DNA of 64,000 bases from Jaapia argillacea MUCL 33604 (taxonomy: Eukaryota; Basidiomycota; Agaricomycetes; Jaapiales; Jaapiaceae): contig KL197711.1 of NCBI GenBank assembly GCA_000697665.1, positions 134,104-198,103 of the forward strand, given 5' to 3'. Of this stretch, positions 24,574-36,366 are shown piece after piece. A model generated the notes under the pieces. It did no database searches. It saw only the letters and a list, made by a program, of their open reading frames with translations, and was not told the origin of the DNA. The stretch's first letter is position 1, and each line of letters begins with the position of its first letter. Position numbers and translations under genes: made by a program.

Positions 24574-26373
24574 TCATATCACCTCCATCGGTTTCGTGAA
24601 TGCTTGTTTATATCCGAAGTCCAGCAACTTGAAGATGGGGTCAACATGGTCACTTCGAGGTGAAGGAGCCACGGTCAACATACCTGTTCGAGTCAAATCA
24701 TCCCCTATCTTCGTGATGCGGTTGGCTCTTTCCTGCTTCCGCACTTTGACAAACGACCTGTGAGCCTCATCCACCTTCTTCCAATTATCAACCAATTCAT
24801 TCTCTTCCTCATTCTCTCGGCTTTCTTGGCCCGAACTCGATGGCCAATCTGGCGATATCCCGACGAGGTTCGGGAAGAGGTCGGAGAGAAATGCCGCAGC
24901 ACTCATCGGGTCCTCAAGGTGGGCAAAGCTACACCATATGTATTTCAGGTTTTGGTTCGATGCTTCCCTTACAAGTTTTTGATCCTCGATGGCTGGACAA
25001 ACTGGATTGAGAGGGAAGGTAAGGGATTGAATGTTGTGGCAATACCGAGCAATAGAGATTAGACCGTTCAATGTGGTGGTCGGAGTGCCAACGTGAATCG
25101 AGGAGAACGGAAATGCAGTTCCTGGAGCTGCGGCCATGCAGAAGCCATTCGCCGCAGTATCGCATCATCAAATGTCAGGTAAGATCCAGTGCTGAGGAGG
25201 AGTTCCTTGAGAGTGCCAAAGTCATGGTATCAAGTTCGCCAAAGGTTGAATCGGGGTGGACGCGGTAACACTGGATCTTCAGAATGGTCAGGATGTTAGG
25301 AGAGCAACACTCCAAAAGAACCTGGAAAAACGTTCTAAGTTCTGGAGGCCTTGGAATTGAAGACGGGTAAAGGTCGATTCTCTTCAAAAGGCGGGGCTGG
25401 GCGATGCGGAAGATGGTGGCATAAGATCCGATATCTCCACCAAATACTATCACGGTTTCTAGAGCACGAAACCCACGCTCTTTGCTCTCGCGTATTCGAT
25501 CAACATAGTTCTCGTCTCCAAGCAATGATTCAGAAAGGTTCAATGCTAGCTGGCGGAGGCTGGGAAGTTTGGATAGAAGTTTGATGTCGAAAGGAGTCGA
25601 CGAATTCATCGACAACTCGAGCACCTGAAGTCCAAGGAATTCGCTGAGGAGACTGAGAACGGTGGGTCGGGTCTCAGAGTCCAACTCCGACATTTGTATC
25701 GTGGTGAGTCGTGGACATGTTTGGGTGAGAGATCGAACGAAGATGACATCGTCGTCTGGGAGAAGATCCATTGAAGTCCACGATAGACGTTTCAACGTGG
25801 CGGAGATGGGCAGGTGGATATATGGGAAGGTGTGGCGGATGCGGGAGGACCAGCAGAGGCTCTGCAACTTTGGGAAGAGCATCTTCGCAGGTTGGTGGAT
25901 GCTAAGGGCCCGAAGAACGTCGAGGTGAATCTCGTGCCACACTGATCCGGGGACACCGCCGTCTGCCTCAATATAAACCTTCAGTTTCCGAACCCTGGAG
26001 GCATATGTCATGAAGCGACTCCAGTCCGAAGGATCCAATGGCCTGGTAAAGGACTGAGACGCGTTATATCGTAGACATTCAACCAGTCAGATGGTACAAA
26101 ACTCACGAAAACTGAAACCAACTTCTTGCGTGTCTGCCCGATTCCAAGATTCACAGTCCCTTGATCTTCAACATCTTCCTTCCAAGCATCCGAAGGCATA
26201 CACCTGAGCAACGCATGCAAAGACACGTGGACACTCCATAGTTCCTCCAAGGCAGGCTCGCTAAGGGCTTTGCAAGTCCTTGCTACTGCGCCGAGCGAAT
26301 TGAGGGACCCATCCAATGGTAGGCAATGGAGTATATTTGCTAGTATTTCTGGAATTAATAGACATCGATGCAG
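24574..26373 (-). pseudogene. F-box/LRR gene with CTG in place of ATG, probably decaying
   Basis: The frame LHRCLLIPEILANILHCL, then SLGAVARTCKAL, matches the family F-box, but the first codon is CTG (26373-26371), with a stop just upstream. Exon 1 (26373-26107, 89 codons) joins exon 2 at 26053 in phase, giving SFTRPLDPSDWSRFMTYASR and a long leucine-rich region. Near 25180-25080 the family similarity changes frame twice (to DDAILRRMASAWPQLQEL, then TTTLNGLISIARYCHNIQSL) with no splice signals to explain it. The C-terminus SFVKVRKQERANR is intact. Loss of start plus two shifts argues for a pseudogene, though the first two thirds could still be made from CTG. Confidence 0.7.
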
Positions 26374-26689
26374 CTCTTAGCGAGGGCAGCAGGTTTCTGG
26401 AGTGGCAATTTGGCAAGGAACAAGGCTCTGGAAAGGTGTCATGGTTGATGGAGAGCTGGTCACAAACGTGTGACTTGTGACAGAAAGTGATGATGAAGTT
26501 GATAAATCCAAGGACTATCCAAGGTGAGGAACCATCTGCAATAAGTAACGGAGCCCCTTCTCGCCGTGGCGATTCAACCTGGAAACCCCATTGTAGAATC
26601 GGAGATATATATGAGCATTACTTATGTGCTTTGAAAAGAAATAAAGAAGCGCCTGCCGTACCTTGTCCGACCCAAGTCACTCACTGGCA

Positions 26690-27240
26690 GTATCAACAGC
26701 CTTCATCATGACCCGAAAGTTTCGCTCTTGCTCCCGTACTTGAACGAACACTTTGCGAAGGTCTTCGACTTATTGAAGAATTGGTTCTGTTCATTGTCTA
26801 ACCGAGTCGGTTGACTTCCATTCAACAGTTGTATTTTCTCTAGATTCCGGAGCATGCCTGAAAGGAAAGCGGCCACGGATAGCGGATCCTAGTTCCTCAA
26901 AGTCGCACAATAAGAATTGAGGTTCTCATTTGCCGTCTTCCTTTCAGCGGCTGAAGGGCTGAACCTCCACGTCCTGTAATCGAGCATCGAGCAAGAGAGA
27001 GTGACAGCTTTGGGGTGATGGCTGTACTGCGCAAACGAGATACGGCCAAGACGCTGAAAATCGATGCCGAAATTTAAATCTTGTCGCCATGGACCTGGGA
27101 CGGCCACCCGTTCCAACATGGTATCGTCAGCGATCATGAAGCAGCGTTTGAGAATGATCTATTTCTTCAATATTGATGAAGAGAGCGGAAGTAGATGGGT
27201 CAGGGCTTCGTTATCGAGGTCGTTCAGGGTGCTTGGTCTC
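26690..27240 (-). pseudogene. Degenerate F-box/LRR 3' fragment
   Basis: In broken frames the minus strand shows MIADDTMLERVAVPGPW, then DPLSVAAFLSGMLRNLEKIQ, then VREQERNFRVMMKAVD. These match, in order, the segments that end the intact F-box/LRR proteins at 39850 and 42119. An F-box part is not recognisable, although weak similarity may reach further toward 27700. Confidence 0.6.
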
Positions 27241-27799
27241 TGAAGTAGAGGACTGGATGTGGAGGGAGGTTAGGGAAGACGACACCCGCTCTCCAAAGGA
27301 AAATCAAAGTTCGTTGAAACCGCACGGCCGATCTCACGGATGATGGAGCGTGGATGACCCGAGAGAGTCCATATCTCCTTGCACCACTTTCGAAAGACCG
27401 TTCGATGGGTGCGAGCACCGTGAGTGGAGTATGTGAATAAGGGAAGTGGGGGATGAACCTGTCGATTCGAAAATGGCGCTGGAGTGTGGTGACAGGGCTC
27501 GTATCGGTTTGTTTGTGAAAGGAGGATGGCGTTGTCTCCGCGAGCTTTCCTTGCCTTGGTCCATGGAAAGGTGGAGAATATACGTTGACGGACAACGGCG
27601 AGACAGTTGGAGATGGTGACAATTGGGGATTTTGAGATAGTTCTTCAGGTTGGAGAACGTAGGGGGAAGCTCGCCTGGCCCCAAAAGGGTGTACCTAGAT
27701 GCACAAGCTAGGGCTGATGCATGGGAAGGGTCGTTCACGCGACGCCTCTTTCAACCGCAAGAGCAGCGATAGATGCTCGTGGGGTACGCCAGACGGAGA
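27241..27799. other. No intact gene; perhaps more F-box relic
   Basis: Frames on the minus strand are compositionally unremarkable and lack motifs. The position fits an eroded upstream part of the 26690-27240 fragment, but I cannot show it. Confidence 0.35.
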
Positions 27800-29199
27800 T
27801 TGATTCCACACAAGACATAGTGCAGTCTTCTGCTAGCCCAGCATATAGAAGGGTAGGTTGTCCGTCAACTCAAAAGACAGCCAGAGAGGATGATCTACCC
27901 CATATCCGGTTGTATGGTAGGTTCGATAACCTAGAGGCCTCATATTCTCTTATTTTGGCTGTTTCCAGCCCGGTAGCCGCGTTGTGTCCTTCCAACAAAA
28001 CCTGACATACAGGCATCAGGGGGACATTTCGCCATCGAGAGGTTGCAGATGAGACCGGGAAGGGTCAAGGAAGGACCTACCCTCACCCATGGCCACAACT
28101 CAGGAGGCATATTTTCGCATGAAAAACTTGAAAACCTTGAATTACAAGACCGGACCTAGTGTACAGAGGGACGATGATAATGAAGCATGAAATCATGCCA
28201 CACGGCGCTGAGAGGTTGCGCAACTGGGATCGCAAAAAGAAGCAGTGATGAGACCGACGGATAACAGCGGTGCTAGTGCTAAACACCACGCACCTGTGCT
28301 TAAGGTGATCAAAACCGAGGCCAAATCCCCCCGGTAAAGTACTGGTTCAGCGCATCGTTGATCTCCAAAATCTCCTTTGTCTCCAACTTTTTTGGATCGT
28401 AGTCGTCCGCCATGACCGCCACCAGACGAACAACGCCATCAGGGCCAATGGCGAGTGACAGATACTCGTATGGCAGGGGAAAGAGGTCGATTAGGCCAAC
28501 GGTCCTACAGTAGTCGGGGTCATCTGCACGGTATTCGAACATCTTTCCGACTTTCTGCCGGTCGACGTGGTAGCCTTTTACGAATAGAGGATTTTTTGAC
28601 AGGATGTTCTCGTAGAGCGACTTCCGAGTGACCCCTCTGTTTCTTGGCGACTCGGATGCACACATCTGACATCAACGATGGGTTAAGAATGATGTAGAAT
28701 CGAAAATGGTGGGTGTCGCCCGAAGAAATTGTGTTCAGTAGATGGAGGAACGAGCAAAGGAACTTGAAGCCGATTCGGATAGGGGTAGGAGATGTCACGC
28801 GTTCTTGGTTAGCCACCATTTTTTCAAAGTTTTGGCTGCCTCAAGCTGTCTTGTCTAGTCACCACGCAAGGTCCCGTCATCCGAGCTTGGGAAATTATTA
28901 AAGTGTCGACTAGACCTCCCTATCGCCAGGATGCATCGATGTTTGCTAGTTCCAGAGATCCTGTCCCTCATCTTCCTCCAAGTTGAGTAAGAACCTAGGG
29001 GCAAGAAAACCCTTGCAGCGTTGGCGACGACTTGTCATGCGTTTCACGATCCCGCACTCGATATTTTGTGGTTCGAGCAAGAAGATTTTAGTGCGCTGCT
29101 CAAATGCACGCCATCAGATCTGTGGAACGAGTCAAAATTACAATCCGATTCTACTCGTCTTACTCTGGTTCGTGTCACATTCGGGGTTATCATTGTCTT
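27800..29199. repeat. Segmental duplication, copy 2
   Basis: Direct counterpart of 22895-24372, about 4.9 kb away. It contains the 118-aa gene copy 2 and continues without a break into a complete F-box/LRR gene body, so it is nearer to the original arrangement. Confidence 0.8.
28309..28665 (-). CDS. 118-aa protein of unknown function (copy 2)
   Basis: Same length as the protein at 23370-23726, starting MCASESPRNRG and ending GGIWPRF. The core from FPLPYEYLSLAIGP to the C-terminus is almost unchanged, while the N-terminal third has most of the 18 or so substitutions. No family recognised. It is divergent from the F-box/LRR gene starting at 28931, about 265 nt away, repeating the layout of copy 1. 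Confidence 0.65.
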   Translation of the reverse strand: MCASESPRNRGVTRKSLYENILSKNPLFVKGYHVDRQKVGKMFEYRADDPDYCRTVGLIDLFPLPYEYLSLAIGPDGVVRLVAVMADDYDPKKLETKEILEINDALNQYFTGGIWPRF

Positions 29200-30621
29200 G
29201 ACATGCTCATCCCCTTCCAGCGGTTCAGACGGTCGATGCTTCCTGAGGACTGGACGAAATTTCTCAGATATGCCTCCAGAGTCAGGGTTCTCCATGTTGG
29301 GGTACCATTTCTGATTCCAAAGGTGACTCCTCGCTTTGTCGAATTGACAGAGGTCGACATACAAGTATTCCGTTGTTTAAGCCTTTACCGGCCATCAGGA
29401 GTACTCCTTCCTAACCTTCGCCGTCTACATTGGCACTATCCCCGTGACCAAATCTTCCCATACATCCATCTCTTCTTGCACTCCAGTTTGTCCGGCCTGG
29501 ACCTCTTGGGCGTGGTAGGCATATCCGAGGAGGAGGAAACACTTTTCCTTCGTCGATTGGTGACAGCCGTTCCAACACTGGTGCGCCTTCTGAACGCCTG
29601 TACTGTCTCGGTTATGGGACTCCGGCAAATATGTCGCATGCGTCACCTCCGGGACATTACCCTTTCATTATCTTCCTTATCGGCCACCGACCTTGCTTTG
29701 CTTGCAGGACTCAGCTCCCTAACGAGACTCTCGATCCGTGCACAACAATATCAAGACATCACAGGCCAACGACTCAGCTCGCTTTGCAGTGAACCTTTCG
29801 TCGCACTTCGCCACCTCACGGCAGATGGACTAAATCTAGAGTCGTGCTCCGCGCTGCTTCGATGGATATCATCATCGCACCTCCAGGAGCTGGTGTTCGA
29901 CATTGACCCCACCGCTCCTGTCTCCACCGCTCCTGTCTCCACCATCTCCTTTGAGGGATTCATCGACGCAGTTGTCCAATCTTGCTCGCACACTTCGTTG
30001 TCTCTTCAGATCACCGAATCAGTCCCGGCGCCCACGTTTCCTGAATTACGCATACAAGCGACGTCGCTCAGGCCTCTCCTCGCTTTCACGAACCTCGCCA
30101 CAGTTGTCATCGATCCCCCTATCTTCATTGTCATGGATAATTCTATCCTAAAGGAGATGGCCCTTGCATGGCCTGACATCGAGATGCTTTTGATTGGACT
30201 CGAGCGACGTTCCCTCCCTGTGCAAGAGTACGGAGTCACCTTGCAAGGTCTCATTCCCCTAGCAGAGCATTATCCAAGACTGAAGGGACTGGGTGTCGTT
30301 CTCCACGCCACTGCTGAGATCGACGAAGAGGAACCTGCGAACGGTATCTCAGCTTCATCAGTGGACTCTCTTCAATTTGCAAGATCGACCATCGCTCCTG
30401 GCCGTGTCATGGAGGTTGCCGCGTATCTGTCTGCTCTATTTCCCAAGCTTGGCCACCGGGGCCTTTCAGCATGGGACGATGAATCCGCGGAGCGACTGGA
30501 TGTAGAAGTCGCCGAGGAGATGGACGACTGCGAAATACGCGATGCATGGCGGGAAGTGCGTCGTGCATATCCTGTTTTTGCCATGGTTCGTGAGCAGGAG
30601 CGACGGCGACAACAGAAGTAG
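28931..30621 (+). pseudogene. F-box/LRR gene, whole except for one early stop
   Basis: Exons 28931-29167 and 29221-30621 join in phase (donor GTTCGT). The start is MHRCLLVPEILSLIFLQ and the F-box continues as LAALATTCHAFHDPALDILW, but codon 20 (28988-28990) is TAA where copy 1 has CAA. The rest is open for 467 codons: SMLPEDWTKFLRYASRV, LRRLHW, repeated leucine-rich units, GVTLQGLIPLAEHYPRLKGL and a C-terminal REQERRRQQK. With no in-frame ATG before 29236, translation could only restart without the F-box. It may be a recent pseudogene, a stop allele still varying in the population, or a sequencing error. An intact protein would act as an SCF substrate receptor. Confidence 0.75.
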
Positions 30622-31062
30622 GGCCACTTTGTCGTCGGGGACTGTTATAGTTAACTGCTTTGAGGGGATCGATGGGAGGCAATGAAGGATGAGCAGCTGG
30701 AACAGCAGGGTGTTGCTTCTCTGGGAGCTAGGAGGAAGGGGATCAAGACTTTCGAGGATGATCGCAAGAAGATGACCGTCAAGATGAGGTCGGACCAGCA
30801 TGAAGTTCAAGTTTTCGTCGTATCCCATCGATCTGTGTATATACCCCTTTTTCTGTTTCTTCCCTGCTGTGTTGCGATACGATCCAGGTTTCATAGTTTG
30901 CGTCTGCCTATTACTTACTCAGATGATACTGCAATAATACTGTTCATGAAGCAATCGTTCGAGATGTAACCAGCATACAGTGTCCCTCGTAATTGTCCGA
31001 ACAAAGTTTTACCACAAGTCCGTCCAAAGTGTTCGGTTCTCACTCTCTCCAACCCACAGCAC

Positions 31063-33405
31063 CTACGCAGTCAAATCGCAAGCATAAGGCCTCAACGCGC
31101 ACCACATCGGCTGCAGCGGGATCGCCATAATACCCCTTTGCACCATCCGGTATGCGACGTCATGCAACCTCGGCAAAGCCGTCGTCACATTCGTCTCTGC
31201 CGTCCCGCCAGCTGTTGCATTAGTGAGATAAGGTCCAGTCCAGAAGAGCTCGGCGGAAGAAGCGGCACGGGGCCAGACGATGGGGTCGAGGTTAGATGGA
31301 GAAGATTGTTCGGTCCAGAGGAGGTGTTCGCCTATGTCGCGAGGAAGTCAGATACGATGAAGTGGGAAATGGGGAGAGGAACTTACCACCCATGATGAGC
31401 TTCTGTTGCTCGACGGTCAAGTTTGCATTGGGGTCGAAGGTGTATGAGTTTTGCCATGTCTTGAACGGATCACACCACGAGTTCCTGGACACATGAACAC
31501 TGAGTTCTACGAACTGAATAAATTAACATCAGCCCAACGCACCCTGCAGGGTTATCACCGACCCAACCACCCCCTCCGCAATCCTGGAGACGAGCCAGAA
31601 TTAGTGACAGAAGCATTGTAGACGTGTATTCAAAACATACGAGGTAGAAATAATTTGAAGCAGCATGCACGATTTTGAACCCTTTCTCAGCAACGGCTGC
31701 TACGTCCTCAGACGAGATCCAGACCCTAAAAATTGGAAATGTCAGTGAAATATGACAAGAGGATTGCATAGACGATGACTGACATCACAATGGTTTCATT
31801 GCTCAACGTAACGTTGTGCACCAACACCATCTCTATCAACCGACCAAACCCATCAGCATTATTTCTCTCTTCTACCAAGGCAGCCATAATAGCTCACCTT
31901 CCCAAACAACAGGCGTCTTCCCCATGGCCTCCAAAACACTATGGGTCTTCACCGTAAAGTTGCTCAAAGCCTGTTCCAGTGTTTCACCAGTCGAGTTGAG
32001 ATAATACTGAGTGATAGAATCGTTTGTGTAACAATTCGTGTTCAGTTCATCTCCACCTGTTGAGAAGAGCGTGGAGGGGAACATCGACGCTACTGCGCCG
32101 AGGAGGGAGGCTGTAAAGTTTGTCGTGGCGGGCGAGGCAAAGCGGAGTTGGCCTGCGGGGGGTTCTGAGACGGCAAGTTTCAGATTGAGCCCTTACGATA
32201 AGATTGGTTGGAGGGAGAACGAACCATTCGCGTATGTGGCCCAAGGAGTGTACTCGGGGCAGGCAACGTGTTCGGGGTAGGACTTCCAAATGATGGAGGT
32301 ATGTCCTGGCGTATCGATTTCCTGCAAAACTTGGTTAAGTATCGAGAATGAAGAGATGTAATGAAGGTGATTGGCTTACCACTAACACGTCAATTCCACG
32401 CTACATCCCGTGACGCAGAGTCATGAGCTGGTTTAGAAACGGAGTAATAGATAGTCACTTACGGCAGCGGCATACGCAACGACGTTGGCCACATCTGTCG
32501 GCTCATAGACCGAAGTGGGTGTGTAAGCCCCGTAGTAAGAGATGTTTTCGAAGCCCGGGACGACGAGAGGGAAGGATTGTGAGTCGACAACGTGCCAGTG
32601 GAATTGATTAATCTGACAGGGTATGTCAGTAATTTAGTAAACGAGAGACACCTGAATATTACCTTGACCCAGGACATGGCATCGAGCATGCGGTAAATCT
32701 CCGTAACCGGGAAACTGAAAGCAGTTGGATAAGAATGTTTCCCCAGATCTTGTGCAAGGAGCTTACAAGTTCCTGGCCGTATCCAGCATGAAACCTCGGT
32801 ACGGCTAGTCAAACAGCGCGGTAAATCATCTTGTCCTATCGAATGGAGGAAAAGGCGGGTCTAAAACTCACATAAGCAGGAGAGTCTTCCACCGTCAAAG
32901 GTGTCATCAAAGTATAAGTCTGCCCTTGATAATCATACCACATCTGCCCAAAAGTCGTCAAACCTCTCAACAGACCCAAAGTCGTATTGGCTTTGATCTC
33001 TGCTGGGGCTCCTCCAGTGGGTACACTCAAAGTATACGAATCATCCCTAGATTCCAACGGTTTGATCGCCTCGGTCGAGATACTCAAAACCGGTTCACTC
33101 CCAGTCAAGCAAAGGGACAAGGAAGAGATATATGGCGAAGAGTAGATGGAAGAAGCATATGATGCTCCACGGTCGATGTCGAGTAACTCGAGCTGGTCGG
33201 TGAAGAGGTAAGTTTTGGTGCGCTCGATAGCAGCGATGAGATCCGAAGGTGGGTTGGGAATGGAAGAAGTATCAATGGAGAACCACGGGGCGAGACGAAG
33301 TGCCTCAGTGCCCGAAGACATGCTAGTAGGAAGAGGCCAGAGTGCGGTAACTGGCTGCACCACGAGCGCAGCCAGGAGAGTGGAGACGACACCGAGACCG
33401 AACAT
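31063..33405 (-). CDS. GH20 beta-N-acetylhexosaminidase (copy B)
   Basis: Twelve exons: 33405-32872, 32804-32767, 32714-32663, 32612-32463, 32400-32380, 32321-32225, 32164-31898, 31832-31784, 31725-31641, 31583-31543, 31484-31387, 31331-31063 (566 aa). A signal peptide leads (VVSTLLAALVVQPVTA, then LWPLP). Barrel marks are PYRGFMLDTARNFFPVTE, INQFHWHVVDSQSFPL, EIDTPGHTS and the catalytic pair in STGGDELN (about residues 336-337); the end RAIPLQP of copy A reads MAIPLQPMWCALRPYACDL here. Relative to copy A it has an extra intron splitting the Glu codon in ATYANEPPAG and lacks the one after FKTWQ. Both copies have several N-x-S/T sites. Role: chitin or glycan turnover outside the cell. Confidence 0.94.
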
Positions 33406-34096
33406 AGCGACGACTCGGACGCTAGGTCAGTTCAGCAGAGGGGGGTCTTCAGAGAGTGTCGACTCGGTCAAACGGAGAACCGTGGAACCTGAATAAATGT
33501 TTCCGTTATGTACTCCACCATCAAGTGAGAACAGAAGCAGGGAAGCCACCATGACCATCGCTGGCAGCGTGCTCCAAGTCCGATATCTGCTTCCCGGCAG
33601 GCCCGTATCTGCTAACGATGTACGGCAGCATACCGACTATAGCTCTCAAGACGACTCGGTTGGCACACGCCGATTGTAAGAATAGCGAGAATAATGATCA
33701 GAAGGGGTCGAAGTCATTGAGCAAGGCCAGTACGGCGAAACTGATATGGAAACGATTGAAGCAAAATGGGATCCTGTGGGAGCGGGTAAGGAGTTGTCGG
33801 GCCCTGGTTATGAGAAGTTGCGACCTTGGAGAGGAGGTGAAACAAGCGCCGGTCTAAGAAAGTCCCCCGGTGTCTGTTCAAGTATGTACACCTTGGGTCG
33901 AGTACTAGCGGACAAGCAGATGTGATTATATAAAACATGTATCTCCAGACATGCTCGAGTCTAAGTCAACCAGATAACCACCAAGAACAACCACCAACCA
34001 GGCACGCCTCCCTTGCCGCTCCCATCCAAATCCATCACATCCTCGCACCGGGATCCCACACTCAACTCAATCACACCTTGCCAACAATCCCATCAC
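33406..34096. other. Promoter side of hexosaminidase B, no gene seen
   Basis: About 690 nt between the hexosaminidase start and the ENTH gene stop. No supported coding frame. Confidence 0.5.
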
Positions 34097-36366
34097 TCAA
34101 AGCAACAAATCATCCCCACCACCACTCGACGAAGACGTCGTACCACCACCCATCGCTCCCCACCCATTCCCACCCCTTCCTGCAGCGCCCCCGGTCCCCG
34201 ACCCAGAACCCCAGATACCTGCCATTGCCTTCTCCTTCTCTAAATCCTTGATACTCTTCCCTCCGGTCGTCCCCATCCCCATCGCGCTCCCACTTCTGGT
34301 CCCGGTCGGAGTCGCAGGCTTCGCAAGCCCATTCCCAAGCGACATGCTCCACAAATCATCAAAGCTAGCTGTAGCAGCACTCGGGCTCTTCACTGGGGCC
34401 CTCCCACCTGCACCCATACCCATCGTCGAGGAAGTCGGTGAAGTAACCGACGAGCCAGTCCGTGGAGGCGGCGACGACGGTTTCATCGGCTGAGCCGAGA
34501 AGAAGGAAGGGTTTGGAGCGTAGTTTGGTGCGACGGGTGTTGAGGCAACGTAACTTGGTGAAGTTGGTTGTGCAGTCATGCCCATACCCATGCCCATCGA
34601 TTGCCTGTTCATGTTAGCGGGTGGTGCGGCTCGGTTTGCTCCATACGCTCCTGTCGGGTTATACCCACCCATAGTCGCGCCAAATGCGGGGGCAGTGGTA
34701 GTTGGTACAGTCGGTCTTGTAGAAGATGTAGAATCGAGCATTTCCATCAAACTTTGTTTTGCAACTGGAGGGGACGTAGCCTGAGGAACAGGTGGTGAAG
34801 CAGGAGCGGACGGAGGTGCAGCTTCAAAATCACCGAAATCGTCGTCTAGAGATGGCATTGGTGCAGGAGCCGCCTAAGATCAAAAGAATCCTTAGGTCGT
34901 GGGTTAAGAGTAACAATAATGAGACACATACCAGAGGAGCAGGAGCCGAGACAGGATCACCGAAGCCGTCGTCATCAAACCCAAGCAAATCAACAACCTT
35001 CTCTGGCTGCTTCTCCTTGGCAGGTGGAGCAGGAGCACTCCCCGATCCCGCGGTCCCTCTCCTTGTCGACCCAACATTGACTCTCCCTACCCCACTGCCG
35101 GTCGGCCTCGATTGGTTTAACGAAGCAGACCTCCTAGGTGCAGTCGTAGTTGTTGTAGTCTCATCGTCCCCAGCATCATACTCTTCGAAACCTCCAGGAC
35201 CTGGCTTCCTCTCATCCCTAAACCCTCCGGAACTACCACCATACCCTCCATAATCTCTCTCAAACCCTGCTGAACCTCCACCGTAACTCGAACTCCCGCC
35301 TCCGCCGCCGAGGGAGTCGCTACCGAACCCTCCATAGCGAGAACCGGAGGAAGATGTGAAGGAGAGCGCGTCGTTACCTGTGCCGATGTATTTCGTTCGG
35401 TTAGATTTGGCTTTGCGTCGCTCAGTACGGATTTTCTCGACATCCGAGAGCAGTTCGGCAATTTCTTTTGCTCGGTTGCGAACTGGGAGTTCAAAGACAG
35501 TTAGAATGGTATACGGAAATCGTTTGTAGTGAAATAGGTGGTGGAGACCGGTAGGGACGTGGATGGGAAAGTGCGGGGATAAAGGGAGAGTCAGAGGCGA
35601 GACAAACCATTTATGCCTTGATCCTTCCCTTTATCGTCAATGTAGTGGAAACTTCTCAACATCTTGATGGTGGCGATATGAGAGCGGGCATCGTCAACGA
35701 CGCGTTCTGACCCATTTTTGATGAGGTATTCTAGGAGTTGAAGGGCCTGTATCATCGTAAGTCTCACAAAGCCTGGTGATGAAACAAAGTAGACAAGACG
35801 GGAGGAGTAAGAACCTTGTATATTTCCCTCCATTGCTTCGCTTCTTTCTCCATGAAACGAGAGTATATGCAAGGCATGATTTCGTTGAAGTTTTGACTGC
35901 CAAAACACGCTCTCTATCAATGATCATGCAACTAGGGTAGGTTTGACTGACAAGTTGAAGGTTCTGCCCCGATATCAGCCGTGATCAGGGTGATGACACC
36001 AGGGCAAGATGACTGAACGTACCCTTGCGCGATGTCCTGCATCAGAGTGGAGCTTGCCCCCCTACATATGGAAATTTCGCGTTAGCAAACCGACGAAAAA
36101 CAAAGGGCTCGGAGGGAGGCGAACATACCAGGGCTCGTCATTGGTAGCCTCCCGAACCTTCGCCTCCATCTCACTGACATTCAACACCACATTCTTTGCC
36201 TATTCCCACCCACGTATGCGAAGTAGAATAGAATCCATCATCTCAATCAGACCCAATCCCAAATGCCATGGACTCGGACAAGTTCTCGCACCTGGTTATA
36301 TAAACTCTTGACATCGTAAAAGGTCATTTGAGACAATGTACTCGACAGCGATTCGAGGCGGTCCAT
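34097..36366 (-). CDS. ENTH-domain clathrin adaptor, Ent3/epsinR-like
   Basis: Ent3/epsinR proteins bind phosphoinositides and AP-1 or GGA adaptors and sort cargo between the trans-Golgi and endosomes. Seven exons fit: 36366-36292, 36199-36129, 36061-36023, 35896-35815, 35746-35608, 35482-34932, 34873-34097 (577 aa). The ENTH domain fills about residues 1-150: MDRLESLSSTLSQMTFYDVK, VSEMEAKVREATNDEPWGAS, IYSRFMEKEAKQWREIYKAL and LIKNGSERVVDDARSHIATI. A Gly/Ser-rich linker leads to LLGFDDDGFGD and then DDDFGDFEA, acidic Phe motifs of the kind bound by gamma-ear domains, which point to Ent3 rather than endocytic epsin. I saw no ubiquitin-interacting motif. The C-terminus is Gly/Ser/Met-rich and ends DDLLL. 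Confidence 0.92.

Noticed and set aside
27334-27738. 134-codon minus-strand frame
   Set aside because: Lacks motifs; better explained as eroded F-box/LRR flank.
30466-30894. 142-codon minus-strand frame
   Set aside because: Antisense to the end of an F-box/LRR gene and its 3' flank, no motif.
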